DNA from: M30B66 sp040882555
Lineage (GTDB): Bacteria; Bacteroidota; Bacteroidia; M30B66
DNA length: 64,000 nt
NCBI GenBank assembly: GCA_040882555.1
Contig: JBBEBC010000092.1
Coordinates: 1-64,000, forward strand
Direction of reading: 5' to 3'
Shown here: positions 43,000 to 52,290 of the stretch, piece by piece
How the letters are laid out: each line of letters opens with the position of its first letter
Position numbering within the stretch: the first letter of the stretch is position 1
Notes under the pieces: model-generated
What the model was told of the DNA's origin: nothing
The model's database searches: none
The model's input: the letters and a program-made list of their open reading frames with translations, nothing else
Program-made: the position numbers and the translations under genes

Positions 43000-44868
43000 A
43001 TGCAAAGAAATTACGATGTAATAGTAGTTGGGGCTGGTCATGCTGGCTGCGAAGCTGCAGCTTCGGCTGCAAATCTTGGCAGTAAAGTATTATTGGTAAC
43101 AATGAATATGGGCACAATCGCCCAGATGTCATGCAACCCTGCCATGGGAGGAATAGCTAAGGGGCAAATTGTTCGAGAAATCGATGCTCTTGGGGGATAT
43201 AGTGGTATCGTATCTGACAAATCTGCGGTTCAGTTTAAAATGCTGAATAGAAGTAAAGGACCTGCTATGTGGAGTCCGCGGACTCAGAACGATAGGATGA
43301 GATTTGCCGAAACTTGGAGAATCATGTTGGAGCAGACACCGAATGTCGACTTCTTTCAAGATATGGTAAGTGCCTTAATTATCGAGGGAGATACAGTTAA
43401 AGGAATTCAGACAGCTCTTGGAATAGAGTTTTTTGCTAAATCCGTTGTCCTTACAAATGGTACTTTTTTAAATGGTCTGATTCATATTGGAGATAAAAAT
43501 TTCGGTGGAGGAAGGGCTGCTGAACGAGCTGCTACCGGAATAACAGAGCAGTTAGTTTCATTAGGTTTTGAAAGTGGGAGAATGAAAACTGGTACTCCTC
43601 CAAGAGTCGATGGTCGCTCATTGGATTATTCTAAAATGGAAATTCAACCGGGTGATGAGAATCCACTTAAATTCTCATTTCTCGATACTCCAAAGTTGGA
43701 GAAGCAGTTGCCTTGTTGGATGACATATACCAGCGAACAAGTTCATGATACTTTGAGAGAAGGATTTGATAGGTCTCCAATGTTTAATGGGAGAATTCAA
43801 GGCTTAGGTCCGAGGTATTGTCCATCTATTGAAGATAAGATTGAGAGATTCGCTGAAAGAACGCGCCACCAATTGTTTATTGAACCTGAGGGTTGGAACA
43901 CGGTAGAGATTTATGTAAATGGATTTTCTACATCCCTGCCAGAAGATGTTCAATTCAAAGCGTTGAAGCAAATTGAGGGATTTGAAAATGTGAAAGTTTT
44001 TAGACCAGGGTATGCTATTGAATATGATTATTTTCCTCCTCAACAGATAAAACTAACACTTGAGACCAAGGGAATTAATAACCTTTATTTTGCTGGACAG
44101 ATTAATGGGACTACAGGTTATGAAGAGGCAGCAGGTCAGGGTTTAATGGCTGGTATAAATGCTCATTTGAAGATTAATAATCTAGAGCCTTTTATATTGA
44201 GTAGATCAGAAGCGTATATCGGAGTGTTGATAGATGATTTGGTTACAAAAGGGACTGAAGAACCTTATAGGATGTTTACCTCAAGAGCCGAGTATAGATT
44301 ATTGCTTCGTCAAGATAATGCGGATATTAGGTTAACTCCAAAATCTCATGAATTAGGTTTAGCTTCTGATGAAAGGTTGGATAAAGTGCTTAGCAAGAAA
44401 TCTAAAACCGACGAATTTTCTGATTTCCTTCGCAAGTTGAGTGTCGATCAAGAGGATATTAATCCGTATTTGGAAGATGTCAACACCTCTCCCATTCCTC
44501 ATAGAGGGAAAATAATTAATATAATATCTAGGCCTCAAGTTGCATTGGGAGAAATGGTTCTTCGTGTACCGCCAATGAATGAATTTGTAAAGGAGAAAGC
44601 TTATACGGATGAAATTATTGAATCTGTAGAGATTCAATTGAAATATGAAGGATATATTCAGAAGGAAAAAGAAACTGCAGAAAAAGTTATGCGTCTTGAG
44701 AATATCGTTCTAAAGGATGATTTTGATTATTCAATTGTAAATTCTCTTTCCTCTGAAGCTAAAGAAAAACTTAAGAAAATTAAACCAGCAACGATTGGAC
44801 AAGCCTCTAGAATATCTGGTGTTTCACCATCTGATATTTCTGTATTAATGGTCTATCTCGGTCGCTAA
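43000..44868 (+). CDS. mnmG: tRNA uridine-5-carboxymethylaminomethyl modification enzyme MnmG (GidA)
   Basis: A 622-residue FAD enzyme that, with MnmE, modifies the wobble uridine of several tRNAs. Marks are the FAD-binding VVVGAGHAGCEAA, MSCNPAMGGIAKGQIVREIDALGG, FLNGLIHIG, MKTGTPPRVDGRS and GLMAGINA with the conserved TSRAEYRLLLRQDNAD. The length is usual. The gene lies exactly between two parS-like sites, one eight bases before its start and one directly after its stop codon. mnmG is often near the replication origin, in line with that. Confidence 0.97.
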   Translation: MQRNYDVIVVGAGHAGCEAAASAANLGSKVLLVTMNMGTIAQMSCNPAMGGIAKGQIVREIDALGGYSGIVSDKSAVQFKMLNRSKGPAMWSPRTQNDRMRFAETWRIMLEQTPNVDFFQDMVSALIIEGDTVKGIQTALGIEFFAKSVVLTNGTFLNGLIHIGDKNFGGGRAAERAATGITEQLVSLGFESGRMKTGTPPRVDGRSLDYSKMEIQPGDENPLKFSFLDTPKLEKQLPCWMTYTSEQVHDTLREGFDRSPMFNGRIQGLGPRYCPSIEDKIERFAERTRHQLFIEPEGWNTVEIYVNGFSTSLPEDVQFKALKQIEGFENVKVFRPGYAIEYDYFPPQQIKLTLETKGINNLYFAGQINGTTGYEEAAGQGLMAGINAHLKINNLEPFILSRSEAYIGVLIDDLVTKGTEEPYRMFTSRAEYRLLLRQDNADIRLTPKSHELGLASDERLDKVLSKKSKTDEFSDFLRKLSVDQEDINPYLEDVNTSPIPHRGKIINIISRPQVALGEMVLRVPPMNEFVKEKAYTDEIIESVEIQLKYEGYIQKEKETAEKVMRLENIVLKDDFDYSIVNSLSSEAKEKLKKIKPATIGQASRISGVSPSDISVLMVYLGR

Positions 44869-44884
44869 TGTTTCACGTGAAACT
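44869..44884. promoter_or_regulatory. parS-like ParB-binding site, downstream of mnmG
   Basis: TGTTTCACGTGAAACT matches the canonical parS TGTTTCACGTGAAACA at 15 of 16 positions. It begins directly after the mnmG stop codon and ends two bases before the methyltransferase ATG. Confidence 0.85.
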
Positions 44885-44886
44885 TT

Positions 44887-45774
44887 ATGTATAAGTATGA
44901 TAGTTGCCTAGTATGCGGGCAAACTCAGTTTTCAACAAAATTTATAGCTAAGGACTATACTGTTAGCGGAGAAGAATTTCAAATTCAATCCTGCGATAGC
45001 TGCAAGTTCTTATTTACAAACCCAAGACCTGATACTGAACGATTAGGTAATTATTATAAATCGGAGGATTATATTTCTCATTCGGATACTTCTCGGGGAC
45101 TAATAAATAAGCTTTACAAATTTGTCAGGATCTTTACCTTGAGATCCAAGTTTAAGCTTATTCAGCAATACGCGAATAAGGGTGAAGTTTTGGATATTGG
45201 CGCTGGAACAGGAGCATTCGTTAACTATTTGAAAGAAAAAGGTTTCACTGCTGTGGGTATTGAGCCTGAAGAAGATGCTCGAGCTCAAGCAAAAAGGCTT
45301 TACAATCTAGATTTTAAAACGGAAGCTTCACTAAATCATGTTGCTGATTACTCTTATTCAGCAATTACTATGTGGCATGTACTTGAACATGTGCCTGCAC
45401 TAAAAGAGAGAATTGCAGAGCTGTGCCGGTTGGTTACGAAGGATGGAGTTGTAGTAATTGCAGTACCTAATCACGAATCACTTGATGCTTTGCACTATAA
45501 AGAGAAGTGGGCCGCTTACGATGTTCCACGCCATCTCTATCACTTTGATAAACAGTCAATTAAGTCTCTTTTTGAAGCCTCTGGCTTTGATTTAGTTGAT
45601 ATTTGTCCTATGCACTTTGATTCGTTCTATGTATCCATGCTTTCGGAGAAGTACAAGGGAAATAATGCTCTAGGATTGTTAAATGCCTTTTTTGTTGGAT
45701 TAAAGACTTTTTTCATTGGTGGAAGAAAGAATTCATCAAGTTTGATCTATATTTTCAAACCAAAAACGCATTAG
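44887..45774 (+). CDS. Class I SAM-dependent methyltransferase with N-terminal zinc-ribbon-like part
   Basis: A 295-residue protein. Residues 7-50 carry two Cys pairs (CLVCGQTQF and CDSCKFLFTNPRP), a probable zinc ribbon, and residues about 95-220 hold the methyltransferase core with motif I VLDIGAGTGAFVNYL, an acidic IEPEEDA and the WHVLEHVP motif. This is the Methyltransf_23 group; the substrate is not known. It follows mnmG and a parS-like site, an arrangement seen, from memory, in other flavobacteria. Confidence 0.88.
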   Translation: MYKYDSCLVCGQTQFSTKFIAKDYTVSGEEFQIQSCDSCKFLFTNPRPDTERLGNYYKSEDYISHSDTSRGLINKLYKFVRIFTLRSKFKLIQQYANKGEVLDIGAGTGAFVNYLKEKGFTAVGIEPEEDARAQAKRLYNLDFKTEASLNHVADYSYSAITMWHVLEHVPALKERIAELCRLVTKDGVVVIAVPNHESLDALHYKEKWAAYDVPRHLYHFDKQSIKSLFEASGFDLVDICPMHFDSFYVSMLSEKYKGNNALGLLNAFFVGLKTFFIGGRKNSSSLIYIFKPKTH

Positions 45775-45892
45775 GCGCCCTCTGCCGGGTCTAAATTGTA
45801 TGGATAGGCAAAAGAAAGGGCTGTGTTATTAAAGTTTGGCAGCGGGCCTCCTGTCGGGTATAATTCCTATACATTCTGTTAATATTGGTATA

Positions 45893-46368
45893 ATGAAGCT
45901 AAAAGCATCCTATGCCCGATTTTTGATAATTCTCTATCCTCCATTTTTGGTGAACAGAATTATTGTCAAAAATGTGAGTGACGATTATTCATTAGATACG
46001 TGTTAAAATTAAAGAATCATTCCTCGACAGAAATTTTGAGGGTTCCATTTTCGACAGAACAATATTTAGTGCGGCAGATCCATTTATTGCCTTAATGTAT
46101 TGTCAAATACTTAAAAGGGAAGGCTACAATTGCTAAGCATGGCTGAGTCGGCAAAGATTAGTTATTTGAAGCCTGCTAAATCTTCCCTTGAAATATATTA
46201 TTTAAGATTAATGAAGCCTATATCCAAGAAGCCATTTATGCAATCATGACGAATGGAAAACACGAAAAGCCACATATTTTTAAAATAAAGGACAACTCTG
46301 GAGTTGTATGTGCTGTTTTTGAAAACAACATTTTCTTAAGGTATCAAAATAAAAAAGGCAGTGATTAA
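45893..46368 (+). pseudogene. Decayed DUF4442 (thioesterase-fold) gene with at least three frameshifts
   Basis: Four pieces in different frames follow one another in family order. Piece 1 (45893-46003) begins MKLKASYARFLIILYPPF and has NVSDDYSLDT; piece 2 (45999-46133) has GSIFDRTIFSAADPF, matching the family GSIFGGSLFSATDP motif; piece 3 (about 46139-46197) has AKISYLKPAKSSLEIYY; piece 4 (46198-46368) has NEAYIQEAIYAIMTNG, KDNSGVVCAV and NIFLRYQ. Shifts lie near 46000, 46127-46138 and 46195. Intact DUF4442 proteins are about 150 residues and have a hot-dog fold. Sequencing error cannot be excluded for one shift but is unlikely for three. The 118 bases before it show no gene. Confidence 0.7.
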
Positions 46369-46380
46369 AACCACTGCCTT
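46348..46380 (-). terminator. Intrinsic terminator of the starch operon
   Basis: Stem AAGGCAGTG/CACTGCCTT with an 8-base loop, followed on the minus strand by a T run. It lies 21 bases after the last gene of the operon and overlaps the 3' end of the decayed DUF4442 gene. Confidence 0.8.
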
Positions 46381-46400
46381 CATAATGTTGTCTTTATCTA

Positions 46401-47279
46401 TTAGTCGTTCCAGCAAGCCATATCTACAATATAGTCATCGTCTACTCTGTCGGCCCCGCTAAGGAAATTCTTTTTCATAACAATGGCTTTTACCTTATCA
46501 ATTTTTTGTCCAGGTTGAAGATTAAAATAAACTTCTGGAATCATTATAATTTCAAAAATCCCAGGTTCAATAAGCTTCATTTGTAAGTCAGGATTGTTAC
46601 CAACTTGGAAAAACCCACTAGGCGTAATTGTAGAACCGTCAGTTAAAGTTACCTCTAAAAAAACATAGCACTGATCAGCTTCAAGATTTTGCATTGAAAC
46701 TTTATCTTCTCTGTAGTTATCATAAACAATTCTGAAAATATCATCCTGCAACGGAGAAGACGGGAAGCCATAGACCACTGTTCTTGCAACGTTAGGCGGA
46801 TTAATTTCTAAAGTCAGGTCTTCTGATTTAATATCAGGATCTCCATATCCACCTCCGTCTTTTGGTTTTATAAGGAAGAAGATATCTTCTCCATATACAG
46901 TGGCAGCATCAACCTCATAAAACTCTGTAGGTATCATTGTATAACTGTAAACCAAATCAGATTCCATTGTCATTTTTAGTAATTCATTACTGTTTTTCCA
47001 AGCTTGAGCACCTTCTCCGTTTGCTTTTGGAGAACCAGCTGGAAATTCAAAAGGTTTCCAAGTCCAGATGTACATATCAAGCCCGTCGTTAGCCGCTTGC
47101 AACAGTAATTGGGTATGCTCTAAAGTCTGATCTAAAAGACCAAGATTTACAATAATCTTGACTTCTGTAGTTGGGTCGGTGTATTCAGTTGGCTCAGAAG
47201 TAACAGCCTGCCCAAATGTTAGATTTGTACTTACTAGTAAAAATCCAATAATTGAAAATATTTTAGTGAATGTCTTCAT
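46401..47279 (-). CDS. SusE/SusF-position secreted glycan-binding protein candidate
   Basis: A 292-residue exported protein (signal peptide ending TFGQA, about residue 24) without lipobox. The segment DGLDMYIWTWKPFEFP, then WKNSNELLKMTMESDLVYSYTMIPTEFYE and FFLIKPKDGGGYGDPDIKSEDL, has the same plan as the N-terminal module of the GH13 enzyme in this operon (a W-rich strand, IP-x-x-x-x-W/F-Y, then a K-x-x-x-x-x-D strand), so both may be related starch-binding modules. It is the last gene of the operon, where SusE/SusF-type surface glycan-binding proteins are usually found. No T9SS sorting domain is seen. Confidence 0.6.
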   Translation of the reverse strand: MKTFTKIFSIIGFLLVSTNLTFGQAVTSEPTEYTDPTTEVKIIVNLGLLDQTLEHTQLLLQAANDGLDMYIWTWKPFEFPAGSPKANGEGAQAWKNSNELLKMTMESDLVYSYTMIPTEFYEVDAATVYGEDIFFLIKPKDGGGYGDPDIKSEDLTLEINPPNVARTVVYGFPSSPLQDDIFRIVYDNYREDKVSMQNLEADQCYVFLEVTLTDGSTITPSGFFQVGNNPDLQMKLIEPGIFEIIMIPEVYFNLQPGQKIDKVKAIVMKKNFLSGADRVDDDYIVDMACWND

Positions 47280-47281
47280 GA

Positions 47282-47785
47282 TCAGTTAAGTCTTTTAAAA
47301 TTGTATTCATATCTGATGTAAGCAGTTCCGCAACTATCTGTTCTTGTTACATCAAACCCAAAGTAGCGATCAATTTCACGAGGCATATTTCTAATTGGAG
47401 TGATAATAGTATCGTTTGCTTCAGTAATAAAAGTTAGCTGAGTCGGGAAAGGAATGGTATCGAATCTCCATGTTCCTCCTGTTGCAAATGTTCTTGGAAG
47501 CACTCCAAGCTGAGGGACAGCATACACGTTATTTTCTTGATCAAAGCGAAGCTGCATTTTGCGCGAAGGGTCAGAATTGAAGTAAGATGAAATATCTTTT
47601 GATTCAGGAATAGGTTGAGTTAAATCTACTTGCTTAACACTTTCTATTTCCCAAGAACCATAAATACCTTCTCCTGCTGCGTATGCTGGACCAATGTCTT
47701 CAACCTCAGGCTTGCAGCTGCTCACTACTGAAATAACAGCAATTAGCATTATCCAAATTATATGTTTCATAGTTTTCATATTCAA
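47282..47785 (-). CDS. Lipocalin-like lipoprotein of the starch operon
   Basis: A 167-residue lipoprotein (lipobox VVSSC, Cys about residue 24). The mature part begins after an acidic stretch with GIYGSWEIESVKQVDL, the opening strand of lipocalin-like/DUF5004-type domains, and ends with IRYEYNFKRLN. Substrate and function unknown; its position between susD and the SusE-like gene makes a surface or periplasmic role in glucan handling likely. It is two bases from the next gene. Confidence 0.65.
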   Translation of the reverse strand: MNMKTMKHIIWIMLIAVISVVSSCKPEVEDIGPAYAAGEGIYGSWEIESVKQVDLTQPIPESKDISSYFNSDPSRKMQLRFDQENNVYAVPQLGVLPRTFATGGTWRFDTIPFPTQLTFITEANDTIITPIRNMPREIDRYFGFDVTRTDSCGTAYIRYEYNFKRLN

Positions 47786-47798
47786 TTTTCTTACTCAA

Positions 47799-49178
47799 TT
47801 AGTTACAACCTCCGGTTGGATTTAATATAAAGCCAACTACCGTATTTTCTTGACCTGGAAATTGGAGAACCATTCCTGCACAATCCCAGGGCGCGCCCCT
47901 TGAAAATGATGGTTGACCAAGAACGCCAAAGCGTTTAATTTGAGCTGACCTATCACCTTCAAAACAAAGCTCTTTTCTTCTTTCAATTCTAATTGCCTCA
48001 AGAAGATCTGGACCTGTTACAATCAGTGAACCTAATCCCGCTCTGTTGCGAATATCATTTAAATCATTTTGAGCTGTTAAAACATCTGTTCCAAGAGCTG
48101 CTAACGCTTCAGCACTAGTAAGTTTCATTTCTGTTAAATGCAACAGAGGTATCCACATAAATGTTCTATCAAAGCGTGCAACCCCAAAGGTAGAGTTACC
48201 ACCAACCACAATTTCTCTTACCCATTGCTTCCCTCTCAGGTCATTTGTATCTGAGGTTAAAAGAGAGTAAAACCCTGCATTCGTTCTCATGGTAGGGTTC
48301 GCGTTATTATCAGATCTATAATTGTAGAAAACACCTCCACGATCATCAGTAACTCCTCCTTGATTATAACTTACAGTAGCAAATATTTGTTCTGAGTTTG
48401 GACCTGCAGTGAATCGGTTCAAACTATCTAGAAGGGCAAAACGATTGCTGTTTATTACTTCTCCAGCCAATTGAGCAGACTGTGAATAATCGTTTAAATC
48501 AAGAAATATTCTAGCCTTTAAAGCTTTAGCTGCCCATTTAGTAGCATAAATACCATTCTCTTCAGGAAGGTTTGCTTCAGCAAAATCAAGATCACCAAGT
48601 ATTAGATCATAGCATTCAGCAACAGTTGATCGAATACCAACTTCATCCGAAGCTGACATTCTCATTACAATTCCTAAATGACTATTGTCTTGTGTAAAAC
48701 CTGCCGGCTGAGCAAAAAGTCTAAGAATTCCATGGTGAGTGAAGGCACGTAAAAACCGAGATTCTGCTTCAAGCTGATTTTTCTCAACTTCAGAAATATC
48801 AGTGATTTCATCTTTTTTAATAATTAGCTGATTAGCTCGATAAATGGTGATGTAAGCGTTTCTGTAAACACTACCTAACGTTCCATTGAAAACATCTGTT
48901 CTTCTTAAGAATACTTGTAAGTAATCATTCTGACTAACAGGACTATCGTTGTTATCTCCTAAAAGCTCTCCAAGGTTTTGAACTTGGCCACCATAAGTAT
49001 TAGCAATAACGTCATAACTTGAAATAAGAAGTCTTTGCAAATCCTCTTTGTTTTTAACAGCATCATTTGCGAGGAATTGAGAGGCCGTTGGTTCTGGTTG
49101 CTTATCTAGGAAGTCTTCCGAACACGAAGTAAACGTTATGGAAGCTATGATAAGACTGAAAAATATTTTGAATTTCAT
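47799..49178 (-). CDS. susD: SusD/RagB family surface glycan-binding lipoprotein
   Basis: A 459-residue lipoprotein when started at the ATG at 49178 (MKFKIFFSLIIASITFTSC); an upstream ATG at 49205 overlaps susC and gives a poor signal. The mature start CSEDFLDKQPEP is the SusD hallmark, followed by an all-helical TPR-like scaffold (AESRFLRAFTHHGILRLFAQPAGF, RNRAGL, and the C-terminal RIERRKELCFEGDR). SusD forms the lid over the SusC channel and captures glycan at the cell surface. The neighbouring GH13 enzyme points to starch or another alpha-glucan. Confidence 0.95.
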   Translation of the reverse strand: MKFKIFFSLIIASITFTSCSEDFLDKQPEPTASQFLANDAVKNKEDLQRLLISSYDVIANTYGGQVQNLGELLGDNNDSPVSQNDYLQVFLRRTDVFNGTLGSVYRNAYITIYRANQLIIKKDEITDISEVEKNQLEAESRFLRAFTHHGILRLFAQPAGFTQDNSHLGIVMRMSASDEVGIRSTVAECYDLILGDLDFAEANLPEENGIYATKWAAKALKARIFLDLNDYSQSAQLAGEVINSNRFALLDSLNRFTAGPNSEQIFATVSYNQGGVTDDRGGVFYNYRSDNNANPTMRTNAGFYSLLTSDTNDLRGKQWVREIVVGGNSTFGVARFDRTFMWIPLLHLTEMKLTSAEALAALGTDVLTAQNDLNDIRNRAGLGSLIVTGPDLLEAIRIERRKELCFEGDRSAQIKRFGVLGQPSFSRGAPWDCAGMVLQFPGQENTVVGFILNPTGGCN

Positions 49179-49191
49179 GGTTTTCAATTTT

Positions 49192-52100
49192 TTAGAATCC
49201 AACATTTAAACTAAAAGTAAATGACTTCTGCTGAGGCGCAGTTAAATAGGTAATATTTGGACTCATATTCCTGTCAGTCGCATTTTCAAAATCTCTTGAG
49301 ATTTCAGGATCTAAACCAATAAAATTTGTTAAAGTGATCAGGTTATTAGCTGCTATAGAGATTCTCGCGGTCCCTAATTTCACCTTCTTAAGGAATGAAT
49401 CAGGTAGATTGTAACCAATAGATAAGTTTCTTAAACGAGCGTAAGTACCATCATGAAGCCAAAGGTCTGTATTGATCCAAGGAGTTCCAGAACCGTGATT
49501 TTCAGGAGTAGTAGTTAAAATTGGATAAGTGGCATCATCACCAGGTTGTTGCCATCTGTCGAACTGATCTGTTCTATGATTCCAACCATCCTGGTCAAAA
49601 GTTCCTAGCTGACGCTTTGAAGAAGAATCATAAATATCTCCCCCAATAACGAATACCCAGAACATGGAAAGGTCGAATCTTCCGAAACGGAAATCATTTC
49701 TAATTCCTCCCATTGCATCAGGTAGAATTGCTCCTGTTGAAACGCGATTATCTACGCTCCATTCATAAGTTTCATTTCCTTGCTTATCAAGATATACAGG
49801 ACGCCCTGTTTCAGCTTCAACATGACTAAAGCGAACTAGATAATTATTTCCAACTGGCTGGCCAATAATCAAACGAGTGTCGTTTGTGCCTCCGCTAATT
49901 GCCTCTTCAGTATAGTTTCCGAGACTTGTAACTTGATTATTATTACGAGCAATGTTGAAATCAACTGACCACTTGAATTTCCGATCAATGATATTAGCCT
50001 TGATAGCAAATTCAAAACCTTCATTTCTAATTCCACCTACATTAGCCCATGCAGATCCGAATCCTGAATTGAATTGAGTTGCGACATTAAGAAGTACATC
50101 ATTTGTTTGTTTGCGGTAATATGCCATTTCACCAGTAATTCTATCGTTGAAAAGGCCATATTCAACAGCTAAGTCAAAAGTTGTTGATGTTTCCCATCTC
50201 AAATTTGGGTTGGCAGGTCGATCTGCATTAGGGAAAATAATTGTTTCTCCGTTATATGCATTATTTACCTGACCAAAGAAAGCGTACTGTGCGTAAGGAT
50301 CAATGTTTGAATTTCCGTTTCTTCCTATACTTGACTTAAGCTTAAGAAATGAAACGCCCTTTTTATCTTTTAAGAAAGACTCTTCAGTAATAATCCATGC
50401 AGCTGAGGCAGATGGGAAGAAGCCATATTTATTATTACGACCAAATCTGCTTGAACCATCTCTACGGCCAACTAGCTCAACATAATATTTGCCATTATAA
50501 TTGTAATTAACTCTTCCAAAGTGAGAAAGAAAATTCCATTCAGTAAATCGCTGATTTCCATCATTTATAACTTCCGCATTGTTCTCATCTAAGAAACCTG
50601 TTGCAACTTGATTCAAACTTTGGTTTGGGAAAAAGGTGGTTCTTGAATCCTGATATTCAACACCTGCCATAAAAGCTAAATTGTGCTTCTCTTTGATCGT
50701 TTTAAGATAGTTGGCAACAGCATTCAAGTTGTAATTAAAAACATCTAGGCTTTGACGATATGCATTACTGAAGTTTGGATTGTTTTGATCGTATCCTGTT
50801 TTTTGATATTCATTATTTCTCCAAAACATATAATCTATTGATCCTGTTCCAGTAATTATAAGGTCTTTTAATGGCTTAAATTCTAAACTCAGATTATTGA
50901 TAGACCTGTTTTCGTTCGATTGAATTGTTCTTAATTCTCTCGCCGCAACTGGGTTTCTATTGATATCGTTACTTGGAAAGAAGTAATCTCCTGCTTTATT
51001 AATTACATTTCCATCATCATCAAGAACATCTTTTTGATGGAAAATAGGATAGATCGGCAAAGCCTGAGACATTGCGGCACCTAAACCACCGGCAAATCCT
51101 TGTGGAAGACGATTGTTTATTCCTTGAGAAAGTGAACTAGATAAGGAAACTTTAGCCCACTTTGTTGGCATATAATCACCATTTAGTCTTCCAGAAGTTC
51201 TCTCATAGGAGTTTCCAATCATATAAGATTGGTCATTTTGACGAGAGAAACCTCCATATACATTATGTTTTTTGCCTGCATGTGAAACACCCAAATCATA
51301 ATTCTGCTGGTATCCAACACCAATAACTTCATCGACCCAGTCGGTGTCAGTATTATTTGCATCTTCCCAAGAAATATTTCCTGGTAGAACAGGAACGCCT
51401 AATCGGCCATCATTAACCCAAGCCTCTTCGTACATTTGAAGGTATTGCTTAGAGTTCATCATATTTGGCCTTGCCGTTGGAGTTGAAATACCCTGACGGG
51501 TTGAAAAGTCAACATGGAAGCCTTTATTTTTTCCTCTTTTTGTAGTAATTAGGATTACTCCATTAGACCCTCTGGAACCATAAATACCAGTAGCTGCAGC
51601 ATCTTTTAATACTTCAACCGACTCGATATCATTTGGATTAATAGATGCAAGGGGATTATTATTCATACCCTGGCTATTACCGTTCAAGAAATAATCCTGA
51701 GTTATAGGAATACCATCAATTACATAGAGAGGATCTCCTCCTGCAGAAACTGAAGCAACTCCACGAATTCTAACAGTTGAGGCGCTACCCGCAGCTCCAG
51801 AACCAGTAATTACCTGAAGTCCTGAGGCCTTTCCCTGCAGCCCGTTCTCAAAACTAGGAGTAGGAACTTCCATTAGTTCCTTGCCATCTAACTTAACGAT
51901 TGAGCCCGAAACATCTCGACGACGTTGAACGCCATATCCAACAACTACTAATTCATCCATTAAATTAGCATTGGCAGCCATGTTGATGTTTTGAACAAGG
52001 GTTTGACCTTCAGCTAAATTGACAGTTTTAACTTGTTTCTCATATCCGACAAACGAAAACTCTAGAGTTACTTTACCAGGTGTGAGGTTGCTAAGTGTGA

Positions 52101-52272
52101 ATTGACCGTCGAGATCGGTTGTGGTTCCGAGTGTTGTGCCGCTTACACGAACGGCAGCACCAATCATGGTTTCCTTGTTCTCGTCAAGCACAACTCCTTT
52201 TATGGTTTGCGCAATTCCTTCGAAATGAAGGAAACAGAAGAACAGAAAAGATAATTTTAAAAGTTTATTCAT
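49192..52272 (-). CDS. susC: SusC/RagA family TonB-linked outer-membrane transporter
   Basis: A 1026-residue transporter with signal peptide, a carboxypeptidase-regulatory-like domain (TIKGVVLDENKETMIGAAVRVSG, about residues 22-105), the plug with VVGYGVQRRRDVSGSI and PLYVIDGIPI, and a 22-strand barrel ending in Phe (FSLNVGF). It imports oligosaccharides captured by SusD with TonB energy. It lies directly upstream of susD in the operon and 18 bases after the GH13 gene. Confidence 0.97.
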   Translation of the reverse strand: MNKLLKLSFLFFCFLHFEGIAQTIKGVVLDENKETMIGAAVRVSGTTLGTTTDLDGQFTLSNLTPGKVTLEFSFVGYEKQVKTVNLAEGQTLVQNINMAANANLMDELVVVGYGVQRRRDVSGSIVKLDGKELMEVPTPSFENGLQGKASGLQVITGSGAAGSASTVRIRGVASVSAGGDPLYVIDGIPITQDYFLNGNSQGMNNNPLASINPNDIESVEVLKDAAATGIYGSRGSNGVILITTKRGKNKGFHVDFSTRQGISTPTARPNMMNSKQYLQMYEEAWVNDGRLGVPVLPGNISWEDANNTDTDWVDEVIGVGYQQNYDLGVSHAGKKHNVYGGFSRQNDQSYMIGNSYERTSGRLNGDYMPTKWAKVSLSSSLSQGINNRLPQGFAGGLGAAMSQALPIYPIFHQKDVLDDDGNVINKAGDYFFPSNDINRNPVAARELRTIQSNENRSINNLSLEFKPLKDLIITGTGSIDYMFWRNNEYQKTGYDQNNPNFSNAYRQSLDVFNYNLNAVANYLKTIKEKHNLAFMAGVEYQDSRTTFFPNQSLNQVATGFLDENNAEVINDGNQRFTEWNFLSHFGRVNYNYNGKYYVELVGRRDGSSRFGRNNKYGFFPSASAAWIITEESFLKDKKGVSFLKLKSSIGRNGNSNIDPYAQYAFFGQVNNAYNGETIIFPNADRPANPNLRWETSTTFDLAVEYGLFNDRITGEMAYYRKQTNDVLLNVATQFNSGFGSAWANVGGIRNEGFEFAIKANIIDRKFKWSVDFNIARNNNQVTSLGNYTEEAISGGTNDTRLIIGQPVGNNYLVRFSHVEAETGRPVYLDKQGNETYEWSVDNRVSTGAILPDAMGGIRNDFRFGRFDLSMFWVFVIGGDIYDSSSKRQLGTFDQDGWNHRTDQFDRWQQPGDDATYPILTTTPENHGSGTPWINTDLWLHDGTYARLRNLSIGYNLPDSFLKKVKLGTARISIAANNLITLTNFIGLDPEISRDFENATDRNMSPNITYLTAPQQKSFTFSLNVGF

Positions 52273-52290
52273 GGAATTTATCGTTTCGGT

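Noticed and set aside
46246..46368. A 40-residue ORF starting MTNGKHEKPH
   Set aside because: It is the C-terminal piece of the decayed DUF4442 gene, and the similarity extends upstream of its ATG.
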